Below, piece after piece: positions 35,101 through 46,511 of a DNA stretch of 64,000 bases. The stretch comes from JBBRHQ01 sp963815645 (lineage in GTDB: Bacteria > Actinomycetota > Thermoleophilia > Solirubrobacterales > 70-9): assembly GCA_963815645.1 (NCBI GenBank), contig CAWFHL010000002.1:248001-312000 (forward strand). The letters run 5' to 3'. Both the position numbers and the translations under genes were made by a program. The notes beneath the pieces are model-generated. The model had not been told where the DNA came from. It worked only from the letters and a program-made list of their open reading frames with translations, and searched no databases. How positions within the stretch are numbered: the stretch's first letter is position 1; each line of letters starts with the position of its first letter.

Positions 35101-35720
35101 CCCGCCGCGGCGCCTACTGGCGGCTCGGCACGCTCGCCGGGAGCGCCGCGGGCGCCGCGGGGACCCAGCTGGCGCTGGCGCTGGAGCCGCCGCGGGCGCC
35201 GCAGCTTCCGGACCTCGGCCCCTGGGAGAGGGTCATCGCGGACTACGGGTCGACCGGGATGACCCTCGGCGATCACCCCATGAAGCTGCTGCGATCCGAG
35301 CTGCCCGGCATCGCCATCAGCTCCGACCTCGAACGGATGGGTGACGGGGTCGATGTCGAGGTGGCTGGGATGGTCGTCGCCCGCCAGCGGCCGGCGACCG
35401 CAAAGGGGGTCTGCTTCGTCCTGCTCGAAGACGAGCGGGGGACGATCAACCTGGTGGTCCCGCCGCCCGTCTTCGAGCGCTTCAGGGGAATTGTCCGCAC
35501 CGCGCCGCTGCTTCGCGCCGGCGGCCGCCTCGAGCGTCGACAGGGCGCGATCAACGTGGTCGTCTCCCGGATGGCCGCACTCGAGCGCCCCGACCTACCG
35601 CCGGCGGAGGTGCGATCGATCGAGCCCCCTCCGAGGCAGGAGACAGGGCGCGAGGCGGTGGTCGCCGAGCTGCGTGCCGTCGCCCCGGCCGCCCACAGCT
35701 TCGGCCGACGCGGCCGCTGA
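32190..35720 (+). CDS. dnaE2: Error-prone DNA polymerase III alpha subunit DnaE2
   Basis: C-family polymerase for SOS translesion synthesis and induced mutagenesis. 1176 residues from ATG 32190 (TGATG overlap). The PHP domain begins IELHCHSAFSFLDGAS (His38, His40) with LTDHDGLWGSMEF. The palm has PDIDLDF with catalytic Asp437 and Asp439, and the downstream QVALVRPGPIQGG and GFPKAHSVAFGLLAYQSAWL are canonical. The C-terminus has an OB-fold (VEVAGMVVARQRPATAKG) and ends HSFGRRGR, as in DnaE2. Residues about 861-899 are an extra segment encoded by a palindromic insertion. Works with ImuB; expression likely LexA-controlled. Confidence 0.93.
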   Translation: MAGFPSPPLVTEPAPSLRPAREPRRSRSAAGAPYIELHCHSAFSFLDGASTPAELAAAAAGLGYPALALTDHDGLWGSMEFAHACDALGLRPVTGAELTVALPGAGDAHLTLLVESATGYRNLCRLLTEAHSRTREGSQRTAGQPRISLEQVGELAAGLVCLSGCAGEGAVAGSWERGRPARSERLAQGLLESFGRDRFRIELQRPYWRRDRARNRWLAGLAERLRVPAVATGNVHSHGRSRVRLQDALVAVRLGATLEGSEAERRGNSSSAMASPQAMAARFAEHPAAVVETVRLAERLRFDLTRELGYGYPGAEDPEADGRLATLCRGLIGSRYAGSPDRPEAERRLEQELAIIRGLGLSGFFLLHRDLLELAREVAIEVRGPGSARAVLPPGRGRGSSVSSIVCYLTGLSHVDPVKAGLFTGRFLNEEVTAVPDIDLDFPRDIREKLIPRVHERYGADRSALVAAFPTYRSRGAVRDLGKALGLPAGEIERVARAVDFHGGPEEIERDIASALGERRARTPRWRHLIGLCGEAMGLPRHPSQHPGGMVISTRPLIEICPVVPAAMEGRQIVQWDKDSCADAGFLKIDLLGLGMLSAVERCIEEIGRARGERLDLSRIPLDDEETYSSIRRAETTGVFQIESRAQMQMLPRTLPENLDDLTVQVALVRPGPIQGGAIHPYIERRRLLREDPSYEVPYDHPSLEPVLADTLGAIVFQEQVIEVAMALAGFSSGEAEGLRRAMSRKRSEAALRAYRDRFVGGAVGRGVPRPTAEKVFRQIQGFSGFGFPKAHSVAFGLLAYQSAWLRVHYGPEFLSSLLNEQPMGFYPPDALVHEAQRRDIPVLPADVNQSHVLCRAEVVVGGRRSSSSLASPQGPNRVFADEDGRGRAKRSDEAPQPPMTIGVRIGLGYVKGVKEEEMMALVEERERSGEYAGIADLASRSGVSRDGLERLAWAGAMDSVAGADAKKGTPRRGAYWRLGTLAGSAAGAAGTQLALALEPPRAPQLPDLGPWERVIADYGSTGMTLGDHPMKLLRSELPGIAISSDLERMGDGVDVEVAGMVVARQRPATAKGVCFVLLEDERGTINLVVPPPVFERFRGIVRTAPLLRAGGRLERRQGAINVVVSRMAALERPDLPPAEVRSIEPPPRQETGREAVVAELRAVAPAAHSFGRRGR
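34771..34887 (+). repeat. 117-bp palindromic in-frame insertion inside dnaE2
   Basis: The arms at 34771-34793 and 34865-34887 are imperfect inverted repeats (TGGGCGGT...CCTCGTCC against GGACGAGG...ACCGCCCA, about 17 of 23 positions). Inner complementary pieces (CCCCGC/GCGGGG) add structure. The length is exactly 39 codons without stops. It encodes a Ser/Arg/Asp-rich stretch absent from the usual DnaE sequence between PADVNQSH and IGLGYVKG. Confidence 0.6.
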
Positions 35721-35830
35721 CCCGCCGCCGCCGAGACATCAACTCCTCATGGTGAGAGCGAACGCGGCTCCGTGCCCGGCGTGCAAGAATCGCTGCAGGA
35801 GCTGCGCAGCGTCCGACCCCCTCCTTACCT

Positions 35831-35846
35831 TCGAACCCATGTTCGA
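35831..35846 (+). promoter_or_regulatory. Second LexA (SOS) box
   Basis: TCGAACCCATGTTCGA is a perfect match to the mycobacterial-type SOS box TCGAAC-N4-GTTCGA. It lies 110 bp after the dnaE2 stop, and an ATG inside it opens the 69-codon ORF described next. A TACCTT at 35826-35831 could be its -10. No other gene start on either strand is close enough to be its target. Confidence 0.7.
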
Positions 35847-36048
35847 CTCAAGAAAGAGACTCAGCGCCCGGCTCGCGGATGCGATCGACCTGGTAATCGA
35901 CTTCTCCACCCTCGGCGAGTACGGCCTCGAGCCGGTCGCCGGGAACGCGGCGCCCGAGTGCGGCGCCCGCAGGCGGAGCCTCAGAGAGGGGTCAGGGATC
36001 GGCCTCGCCGCGATCAATCGCGGCGATCATCTCCCTGCCCGTCTCTAG
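35839..36048 (+). CDS. Putative SOS-controlled small protein, 69 residues
   Basis: The start codon is inside the LexA box, mirroring imuB, whose box ends on its start codon. The first 32 residues (MFDSRKRLSARLADAIDLVI, then DFSTLGEYGLEP) look like a folded amphipathic helix plus a short motif; the remainder is Arg/Gly-rich and its last 57 nt overlap the 3' end of the converging peptidase gene, so the tail may be non-native. I recognise no family. In-frame codons extend upstream to ATG 35749, adding a CPAC...CRSC segment, but that would place the box inside the gene. Evidence for coding is the regulatory site, not similarity. Confidence 0.45.
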   Translation: MFDSRKRLSARLADAIDLVIDFSTLGEYGLEPVAGNAAPECGARRRSLREGSGIGLAAINRGDHLPARL

Positions 36049-37167
36049 CGCCCTTCCCAGCACCTCGACGTCGATCCGCTCGATCGTGTCGGTCGGCGAG
36101 TGGTAGTTGGGGATCGAGCCGTTCTGAACCGACAGCGTCATCGCCCGCCCGCCTCCGGCGAGAATCGGGGTCGAGTCATAGGGGAGCCCAGAGCTGCGCT
36201 CGGTCTCGGTGAGGCCAAGGTCCGGCAGGGACTGAGAGATTCTCTGCGCGACTGCACGCAACCCGGGATCCGCCTCCCAGCTGCGCAGCCCCCCGCCCTC
36301 GCGGCGCAGATAGTGCAGCGCCGCAGGTGCCCCGACGCCGTCGAAGTTGAGAAACAGCCAGCCCGAGGTGTCGTGAGCATCGAGGAAGGCCCGCGACCCG
36401 ATCACGTTCGCCTCCTCGCTGCCGGTGATCAGCAGCACCAGGCGGGTGCTGCGAAGCGGCTGCGCCGCGCACTCCGCGGCGAGGACCGCGGAGGCGGCAG
36501 CGCCGGAGGCGTTGTCGTTGGCGCCAGCGACGTCGACGCCGCGGATCTCCCGCTCCGCCAACAGCGCCGCGGCCAACGCCAGTAGGGCGCGGGCGGCGCC
36601 CAGGACCACCCGACCGGCCCGACAACGCGAGAGCAACGGCTCCGCCCCGCAAGCGGCGAAGGCAATGCCGAATCCCGCCACCGCAGTGCCCAGATGCGGG
36701 GTCACCTGCGGATTGAAGATCAGGCCGCTGCGCGAGGAATCGATATGGGAGAGGAGGCAGAGGGTGCGTCGGGGCTCACCGAGGGGCTCCATCTCGGCCA
36801 CCAGGTTCTGGCTGGTCCGGCGCGCGAACAGCGCCCCCGGCGAGATCTTCCGGAAATCCCCTTCCAGGGCGGCGCCGAGCGACGCGGTGACCGAGAGCAG
36901 CGAGCGCAGCAGGCGCCGGCGGCGAGGCAGGGCGCCCGCCGCGAGCGCCAGCCCGATCAGGAGGCCGTAGGGCTTGGCGAAGGTCTCATAGGAGCGGAAC
37001 GGCTCGAGCCGCGACCCGAGGCCAAGCCGGCGCAGCCGCGCCCGCATCGCCAGGGCGGCCGACAGCTCCTCGTAGGAGCAGGGGCGCCGCGGAGCGGCCG
37101 ACAGCTCCTCGATCAGCTCCAGCGTCTGCCGCAGAGCCCAATCTGGCCGTGGCCGCTCGGAGCTCAT
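35992..37167 (-). CDS. M28-family metallopeptidase, membrane-associated
   Basis: Co-catalytic zinc aminopeptidase family. From ATG 37167 it has 391 residues. Zinc-ligand motifs in order: LLSHIDSSRSG (first His/Asp), AGANDNASGAAA (bridging Asp), ITGSEEANVIGS (Glu-Glu, catalytic base and ligand), FLNFDGVGAP (Asp), and NYHSPTDTIERID (final His). Two hydrophobic stretches before the peptidase core (about 72-105) and one inside suggest membrane association. Codons upstream of 37167 reach into the rRNA terminator and are not used. The substrate peptide is unknown. Confidence 0.87.
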   Translation of the reverse strand: MSSERPRPDWALRQTLELIEELSAAPRRPCSYEELSAALAMRARLRRLGLGSRLEPFRSYETFAKPYGLLIGLALAAGALPRRRRLLRSLLSVTASLGAALEGDFRKISPGALFARRTSQNLVAEMEPLGEPRRTLCLLSHIDSSRSGLIFNPQVTPHLGTAVAGFGIAFAACGAEPLLSRCRAGRVVLGAARALLALAAALLAEREIRGVDVAGANDNASGAAASAVLAAECAAQPLRSTRLVLLITGSEEANVIGSRAFLDAHDTSGWLFLNFDGVGAPAALHYLRREGGGLRSWEADPGLRAVAQRISQSLPDLGLTETERSSGLPYDSTPILAGGGRAMTLSVQNGSIPNYHSPTDTIERIDVEVLGRALETGREMIAAIDRGEADP

Positions 37168-37201
37168 AGGGCGATCATATGAGCGCCCCCGCCCCGACGA
37201 T

Positions 37202-37227
37202 AAAGGGCCGCCCGAGGGCGACCCTTT
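37202..37227 (-). terminator. rRNA operon terminator
   Basis: On the minus strand a 12-bp stem AAAGGGTCGCCC/GGGCGGCCCTTT with a 2-nt loop (one G-U pair) lies about 10 nt past the 5S 3' end, followed by ATCGTC. The U-run is weak, but the stem is strong and the position is right for the end of the operon. Confidence 0.75.
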
Positions 37228-37236
37228 CAATCAAGA

Positions 37237-37354
37237 ACCGGCGGCGACCTACTCTCCCAGGGGGTTGCCCCCCAAGTACCATCGGCGCAGAGAGGCTTAA
37301 CTGCTCTGTTCGGAATGGGAAGAGGTGTTTCCCTCTCGCCATGCACCACCGGAA
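37237..37354 (-). rRNA. rrf: 5S ribosomal RNA
   Basis: Read on the minus strand: TTCCGGTGGTGCATGGCGAG ... CCCATTCCGAACAGAGCAG ... GGGAGAGTAGGTCGCCGCCGG, the canonical 5S start, loop-C and closing-stem sequences. About 118 nt. It follows 23S by about 60 bp with no tRNA between. Ends are estimated to within a few bases. Confidence 0.96.
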
Positions 37355-37373
37355 TTTTGCGAGACCGGGCCCC

Positions 37374-37412
37374 GGTGGAGCTTGAAAACTGCCCAAGGCC
37401 ATGGGTAATGAA
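37374..37412 (-). other. 23S processing stem, 3' arm
   Basis: Complementary to 40453-40498 on the other side of 23S (shared words TTCATTACCCAT, GGCCTTG, CAGTTTTCAA, TCCACC). The pair would bring both ends of pre-23S together for RNase III-type cleavage. Confidence 0.75.
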
Positions 37413-37416
37413 TAAT

Positions 37417-40416
<3,000 letters not shown>

Positions 40417-40452
40417 GTGAGCAGCCCGGGCGTACGAGTACGCGCGGGCTGG

Positions 40453-40498
40453 TTCATTACCCATAATTATTGGCCTTGTGCAGTTTTCAAGGTCCACC
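40453..40498 (-). other. 23S processing stem, 5' arm
   Basis: Inverted match to 37374-37412. The 5' arm carries a few extra bases (ATAATTATT region) absent from the 3' arm, giving a bulge. Confidence 0.75.
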
Positions 40499-40530
40499 GA
40501 GGCGCGCGCGGCGGAGTGCTTCCGCCGGGC

Positions 40531-40554
40531 GGTCTCTCAAAACTGAGCAGCGTT
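40531..40554 (-). other. 16S processing stem, 3' arm
   Basis: GGTCTCTCAAAACTGAGCAG plus CGTT on the plus strand, complementary to 42366-42388 (ACGCTGCTCAGTTTT and AGACC words), bracketing the 16S gene. Confidence 0.7.
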
Positions 40555-40607
40555 CCCGGCGGCGCTTGGCCACCGGCGAGCCCGGTCGACGTTCTAGGTC
40601 TCCCTAG

Positions 40608-42152
<1,545 letters not shown>

Positions 42153-42365
42153 AAGTGACTCGAGGTATAGCGCCGCGCGAGCGCGGCTTGCCGGCCCCGA
42201 AGGGCCGGTTCCTCAGTCTCAGAGAGTTGCCATGCCTGGCTGGCCGCCGGGTACACAATCCTTGGCGGCCGGCATGACAGGGTAAATCAAGTCCGTCCGG
42301 CACGCTGACGTGACCGGGCGGATCGGGCTCAAACATACCCGCAGGCACGTCGCCCGCGAGTGTGC

Positions 42366-42388
42366 ACGCTGCTCAGTTTTCAAAGACC
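42366..42388 (-). other. 16S processing stem, 5' arm
   Basis: Pairs with 40531-40554. It overlaps the boxA-like CTTTGAAAACT sequence, as in Bacillus-type rRNA leaders. Confidence 0.7.
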
Positions 42389-42463
42389 GCTGACGCCTTC
42401 GCGGCGGGACTCGCCGCTTCTGACGCTCGAGGCAGCTTGCTGCCTGCCCCAGAGGGACCGATG

Positions 42464-42492
42464 AGTATAGCGCCGCGGCCGATGCCTGGCAA
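42464..42492 (-). promoter_or_regulatory. rRNA operon promoter
   Basis: On the minus strand, -35 TTGCCA (42492-42487), a 17-bp spacer, and -10 TATACT (42469-42464). This is a near-consensus housekeeping sigma promoter about 310 bp upstream of mature 16S and directly after the tyrS stop codon. Confidence 0.75.
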
Positions 42493-42506
42493 GGGCGCCC
42501 GATCGC

Positions 42507-43622
42507 TCAGGCAGCGCGCAGTCGCTTGTAGCGGCGCTTGCCGACCTGGATCACCCTGCCGTCGAGCTCGGAAGCCGGAATCTCGAGCCGCTCCGGCGGC
42601 ACGACCTCGCCGTCGATCTTCACGCCGCCCTGGGCGATCAGCCTCCTCCCCTCGCTGCGGCTGATCTCGAAATGCGTCGCCAGCAGGGCCGGCAGGTGGA
42701 TCTCCCCGCCGGCTGCGATCTCCGCCTCCTCGATCTCCTCCGGGGCCTGGTGGCGGACGAAGAGGCGGTCGAAGTGCTGCTCGGCGGCGCCGGCCATCGC
42801 TTCGCCGTGAAAGCGCTCGACGATCCCGCGGGCCAGCGCCCGCTTGGCCCGGCTGGGCTCCAGGACCGGGTCCGGCTCGAGGCCGAGGACGAGCCGGTAG
42901 TAGGAGGGCATCACTTCGTCGGGGACCGACATCACCTTGCCGAACATCTCCTCCGGCGGATCCGTCACCCCGACGTAGTTGCCGACGGACTTGCTCATCC
43001 GCTGCACACCGTCGGTTCCGGGGAGGATCGGCATCGTGATGATCGATTGCGGCGCGACCCCGTAGGCGGCCTGCACGTCGCGGCCGAACAGCAGGTTGAA
43101 CTTCTGGTCGGTCCCGCCGACCTCGACGTCAGCCTCGACCGCCACCGAGTCGTAACCCTGGAGCAGCGGGTAGAGGAGCTCCAGCGCGGAAATCGGCGCT
43201 TCCCGCTCCATCCGGCTGCGGAAGTCCTCACGCTCCAGCAGCCTGGCGACGGTCGTCCTGGCCAGCAGGCCGAGCAGTTCCTCCGTCTCCATCCGCAACC
43301 ACTCGCTGTTGAAGCGGACCTCGGTGCGCTTGGGGTCGAGCACCTTGAAGGCCTGCTCCTGGAAGGTCCTGGCGTTGGCGTCGATCTCTTCGGCGGAGAG
43401 CACCGGCCGCTGCGCGGAGCGGCCGCTCGGATCGCCGACCCGGGCGGTGAAGTCGCCGATGATCAGGACGACGGTGTGGCCCGCCTCCTGGAACTCGCCC
43501 AGCTTGCCGAGGACGACGGTGTGGCCGAGGTGGATGTCGGGGGCGGTCGGGTCGATGCCGAGCTTGATCCGCAGTGGGCGCCCGGTGGCGAGCTGCTCCG
43601 CGAGGGCGCCCTCGGGCAGCAC
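42507..43622 (-). CDS. tyrS: Tyrosyl-tRNA synthetase (N-terminal frameshift)
   Basis: Class I synthetase charging tRNA-Tyr. HIGH motif as HLGH in PTAPDIHLGHTVVL, the tyrosine site GYDSVAVEADVEVGGTDQKFNL, KMSKS as RMSKSVGNYVG, and a C-terminal S4 domain (ARRLI-type: RSEGRRLIAQGGVKIDGEVV). The GTG at 43622 yields 371 residues, about 20 short of the expected start. An ATG at 43692 opens MSDPSEDAGRPP in another frame; deleting one base of the six-G run at 43657-43662 joins it seamlessly to ALARNAVDVLPEGALAEQL. So the true gene is probably 42507-43692 with a one-base error. Ends next to the rRNA promoter. Confidence 0.9.
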   Translation of the reverse strand: MLPEGALAEQLATGRPLRIKLGIDPTAPDIHLGHTVVLGKLGEFQEAGHTVVLIIGDFTARVGDPSGRSAQRPVLSAEEIDANARTFQEQAFKVLDPKRTEVRFNSEWLRMETEELLGLLARTTVARLLEREDFRSRMEREAPISALELLYPLLQGYDSVAVEADVEVGGTDQKFNLLFGRDVQAAYGVAPQSIITMPILPGTDGVQRMSKSVGNYVGVTDPPEEMFGKVMSVPDEVMPSYYRLVLGLEPDPVLEPSRAKRALARGIVERFHGEAMAGAAEQHFDRLFVRHQAPEEIEEAEIAAGGEIHLPALLATHFEISRSEGRRLIAQGGVKIDGEVVPPERLEIPASELDGRVIQVGKRRYKRLRAA

Positions 43623-43859
43623 GTCGACCGCGTTGCGGGCCAGCGCCGGGCCCTCCGGGGGGCCTCCCGGCGTCCTCCGAGGGGTCGCTCATCGGGTGCC
43701 TGGAGGCGGCGAGAGGGTCATCGGCCCAATGCTAGACTGCCCCCTCGGCTCGGCGGGCTTTCGATTTCTGCTCTGGCTTTTGATTCCTGCCCTGGCCCTG
43801 TGCGCGAACCCAGCTTGCGGGTCCCCAGCCCGCCGCCGAACCGTGCGAACCGTCAATCG

Positions 43860-46499
43860 ATGGCCTCATCACGACGCAAAGAGCCGCGCCCGGACGGCAA
43901 AGCCGAGCCAGAAGACGACCCGGGCGACGACGGCGAGCCACCCGCGAATCCCAAAGAGCCGTTCGCCGACACCGCCGGAATCGAGTTCGATTTCAGCGGC
44001 GACCCCGAGTTCATCCCGGGCCAGCCGCTGAAGCCCGACACCGAGAACAGGGACGGTAACGGCGCCGGCGGTGCCGCGGCGGTGCCCCGGCGGACCCGGA
44101 TCGCAAGGCGGGTCGAGCGTGAGCGCCCGGCCGAGGCGCTCCCGGAGCGCTCCGAGGAGAACGGCGCCGGAAACGGCAAGCCGCCCGGCGGCGTCATCCC
44201 TCCGCCCCCTCCTCCGCCTTCACTTCCGTCCAAGCGTGACCGGCCGCGGCTGAAGAAGCTGCGCTTCCTCTTCGTCCTCGCGGGCCTCGGGCTTCTGGCG
44301 CTGGTCTCGACGGTCTTCGGGATGATGGCCGCGGTCTCCCAGGACCTGCCGGCGATCTACAACTTCGCGAAGTTCAAGTCGGCGAAGAACAGCGTCGTCT
44401 TCGACTCCAACGGCGAGAAGATCGGCACCCTGACCAGCAACAACAACAAGATCCTCCTCGGGGCCTCGCAGATCTCCACGAACGTGAAGAACGCGGTCGT
44501 CTCGATCGAGGACTCCCGCTTCTACGAGCACAACGGGGTCGATTTCCAGGGCATCGGCCGGGCCCTCGTCCAGGACGTCCTCTCGCAGTCCGCCCAGCAG
44601 GGCGCCTCGACGATCACCGAGCAGTTCGTGAAGAGCGCGCTCGCCGCGCAGAGCAGCCGCACGATCCTGGAGAAGTTCCGGGAAGCGGCCCTCGCCTACC
44701 GCCTGGAGCGACACTGGAGCAAGGACAAGATCCTCACCGAGTACCTGAACACGATCTACTTCGGCGAGGGCGCCTACGGGATCGAGGCCGCGGCCCGGAC
44801 CTACTTCGGCAGCTCCCATCCGGGTTGCGGCACGACGGACGAGCCCTGCGCCTCGGTGCTCTACCCCTGGGAAGCGGCGATGCTGGCCGGGATCATCGCC
44901 TCGCCCTCTGCGTTCGACCCGAAGATCAACCCGCAGACCGCTCTGGCCCGGCGCAACCTGGTGCTCGCGAAGATGAAGGACCAGGGCTACATCACCGAGG
45001 CCGACTACCGGACAGGCATCCACCGGGCGCTGCCCTCCCCCGACGACATCCAGCCGCCCACCCTCGACTCGAAGGCGCCCTACTTCACCTCGTGGCTGCG
45101 CCAGCAGCTGGTCGACAAATACGGCCCGACCAAGGCCTTCTTCGGCGGGCTGAAGATCAAGTCCACCCTGGACATGCAGCTCCAGAATGCCGCCCAGGGA
45201 GTGGTCAGCAGCTACCTCGGAGGGATCGCCCCGACCGCGGCGGTGGTGGTGATCAACAACGAGAACGCGGCGGTCAAGGCGATGGTCGCCGGCCCCAACT
45301 ACGAGAAGGCGCCCTTCAACCTCGCCACCCAGGGCTACCGGCAGCCGGGATCCTCGGTCAAGCCGTTCATCCTCACGACGGCCCTCCGCCAGGGGATCTC
45401 CCCCTACACCGTCTACACCTCGGCGCCGCAGCTCTTCCGCTTCGGCAAGGACCACAAGCAGTACTTCCCCGTCTCCAACTACGGCGACAGCTATCTCGGG
45501 TCCGCCGACATCGTCACCGCAACCCAGTACTCCGACAACTCCGTCTACTCGCAGATCGGCCTCGCCCACCAGTTCCCAGGCGGGGATGCCCCGCCCGAGA
45601 ACGGCGTCAGGGGCGGGACCCACGCGATCGCCAGGACGATCCACGAGCTCGGAGTCAGCGACGACATCTCGACCAACCCGGCAATGGTGCTCGGCGGCCT
45701 CGACCCAGGGGTGACGCCCCTGCAGTGGACCTACGCCTACTCCTCGATCGCCAACGACGGAGTTCGGGTGAGCGGCACCCTCTCGCCCGAGCCGGGGGAC
45801 AGCCCGGTCGCCTACACCGCGGTCAAGGACGAGAACGGCGACTACGTCAAGGACGGCGAGAACGACAAGATCAAGACCCGGGAGGTGCCGGCGCCGGTAG
45901 CCCAGGAGGCAAAGTCGATCCTCCACAACGTCGTCACCGGCGGCACCGGGGTGCGCGCCAACATCGGCGATCCCGGGCAATGGGGAAAGACCGGGACCAC
46001 AGAGAACAACGGCGATGCCTGGTTCTGCGGCAGCGCTCCCTCGCTCGACGTCACCGCCTGCGTCTGGGTCGGCCACGCCGACTCGAACACCCCGATGGAG
46101 ACCGAGTACGGGGGCGCGCCGGTCGACGGCGGCACCTTCCCGGCGCTGATCTGGGCCGGCGTGATGTCGGCCTGGGAGCAGATCCGCGCCGACCGCGGCG
46201 CCAATCGCCACTCCGGCTCCGGTGGCGGGAGCTCGTCCTCCACCTACGCCCCGGCGCCCACGGCACCCGCGCCGAGCACCGCCGGCCCCTGCGCCCTCCG
46301 CTCCCGCTCCCGCGCCTTCCACTCCGGCGCCGTCGGCGCCCGCCCCGGCCGCCCCGGCTCCGGCCGCCCCGGCCCCGGCCGCCCCGAGCGGCGGCTCGAG
46401 CGGAGGGGCCAGCGGCGGGGCGGCCCCCGGCTGAGTCAGACCGCCGCGGAGAACAACTTGCGGCGGCTTGGCCGCCCGACATGCCTCTGCCGGCGCTAA
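43860..46499 (+). CDS. Class A penicillin-binding protein (transglycosylase/transpeptidase)
   Basis: Bifunctional peptidoglycan synthase. A cytoplasmic, acidic and Pro-rich N-terminal tail of about 130 residues is followed by one membrane helix (about 137-160). The GT51 domain has SIEDSRFYEHNGVDFQGIGRA and GASTITEQFVK. The transpeptidase has SxxK with Ser498-Lys501 (PGSSVKPF), SxN (YSDNSVYSQ) and KTG (WGKTGTTENN). The C-terminal tail switches frame at about 46281-46290 in a Pro/Ala-rich run: the alternative frame continues PAPSAPAPAPSTPAPSAPAP and ends SGGASGGAAPG with a stop at 46434, the likely native end. The frame as read ends in the repeat at 46499. Confidence 0.9.
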   Translation: MASSRRKEPRPDGKAEPEDDPGDDGEPPANPKEPFADTAGIEFDFSGDPEFIPGQPLKPDTENRDGNGAGGAAAVPRRTRIARRVERERPAEALPERSEENGAGNGKPPGGVIPPPPPPPSLPSKRDRPRLKKLRFLFVLAGLGLLALVSTVFGMMAAVSQDLPAIYNFAKFKSAKNSVVFDSNGEKIGTLTSNNNKILLGASQISTNVKNAVVSIEDSRFYEHNGVDFQGIGRALVQDVLSQSAQQGASTITEQFVKSALAAQSSRTILEKFREAALAYRLERHWSKDKILTEYLNTIYFGEGAYGIEAAARTYFGSSHPGCGTTDEPCASVLYPWEAAMLAGIIASPSAFDPKINPQTALARRNLVLAKMKDQGYITEADYRTGIHRALPSPDDIQPPTLDSKAPYFTSWLRQQLVDKYGPTKAFFGGLKIKSTLDMQLQNAAQGVVSSYLGGIAPTAAVVVINNENAAVKAMVAGPNYEKAPFNLATQGYRQPGSSVKPFILTTALRQGISPYTVYTSAPQLFRFGKDHKQYFPVSNYGDSYLGSADIVTATQYSDNSVYSQIGLAHQFPGGDAPPENGVRGGTHAIARTIHELGVSDDISTNPAMVLGGLDPGVTPLQWTYAYSSIANDGVRVSGTLSPEPGDSPVAYTAVKDENGDYVKDGENDKIKTREVPAPVAQEAKSILHNVVTGGTGVRANIGDPGQWGKTGTTENNGDAWFCGSAPSLDVTACVWVGHADSNTPMETEYGGAPVDGGTFPALIWAGVMSAWEQIRADRGANRHSGSGGGSSSSTYAPAPTAPAPSTAGPCALRSRSRAFHSGAVGARPGRPGSGRPGPGRPERRLERRGQRRGGPRLSQTAAENNLRRLGRPTCLCRR

Positions 46500-46511
46500 C
46501 ACCGCGCCGGC
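46456..46511. repeat. Two-hairpin extragenic repeat, copy C
   Basis: Same element as at 1191, 13092 and 52387, reading on the minus strand. It lies where the PBP and mpg genes converge; the mpg stop codon (TAG at 46496-46498) is inside it, so the repeat supplies the last residues of that protein. Confidence 0.85.

Larger units (their letters stand above)
40417..40607 (-). other. 16S-23S internal transcribed spacer without tRNA
   Basis: About 190 bp. No cloverleaf, CCA end or GTTCGA T-loop of a tRNA is present. It holds the arms of both processing stems and a boxA-like CCTTGAAAACTG that resembles the antitermination element of the 16S leader. Confidence 0.7.
42153..42506 (-). promoter_or_regulatory. 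rRNA leader region
   Basis: This 354-bp gap holds no gene. On the minus strand, from the promoter inward, it has a GGCAGC/GCTGCC hairpin (about 42430-42445), a boxA-like GGTCTTTGAAAACT overlapping the 16S processing arm (42366-42388), a long interrupted stem near 42240-42285, a GGCC-CGAA-GGGCC-type hairpin near 42193-42212, and a second TATACC element (42164-42169) only about 12 bp from the mature 16S end, probably not a useful promoter. Confidence 0.6.

Noticed and set aside
35749..35838. N-terminal extension of the small SOS ORF with CPAC...CRSC cysteines
   Set aside because: Starting here would put the LexA box inside the gene; the cysteine spacing may be chance, so the start inside the box was preferred.
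40417..40607. Possible tRNA-Ile/Ala genes in the 16S-23S spacer
   Set aside because: No cloverleaf or T-loop sequence could be found; the spacer is too short once the processing arms are removed.
42164..42169. Second rRNA promoter (TATACC)
   Set aside because: It would start transcription only a few bases before mature 16S, downstream of the processing arm, and has no -35.
43693..43859. T-box riboswitch upstream of tyrS
   Set aside because: The 167-bp divergent gap lacks the T-box sequence and specifier-loop layout and is too short once both promoters are allowed for.
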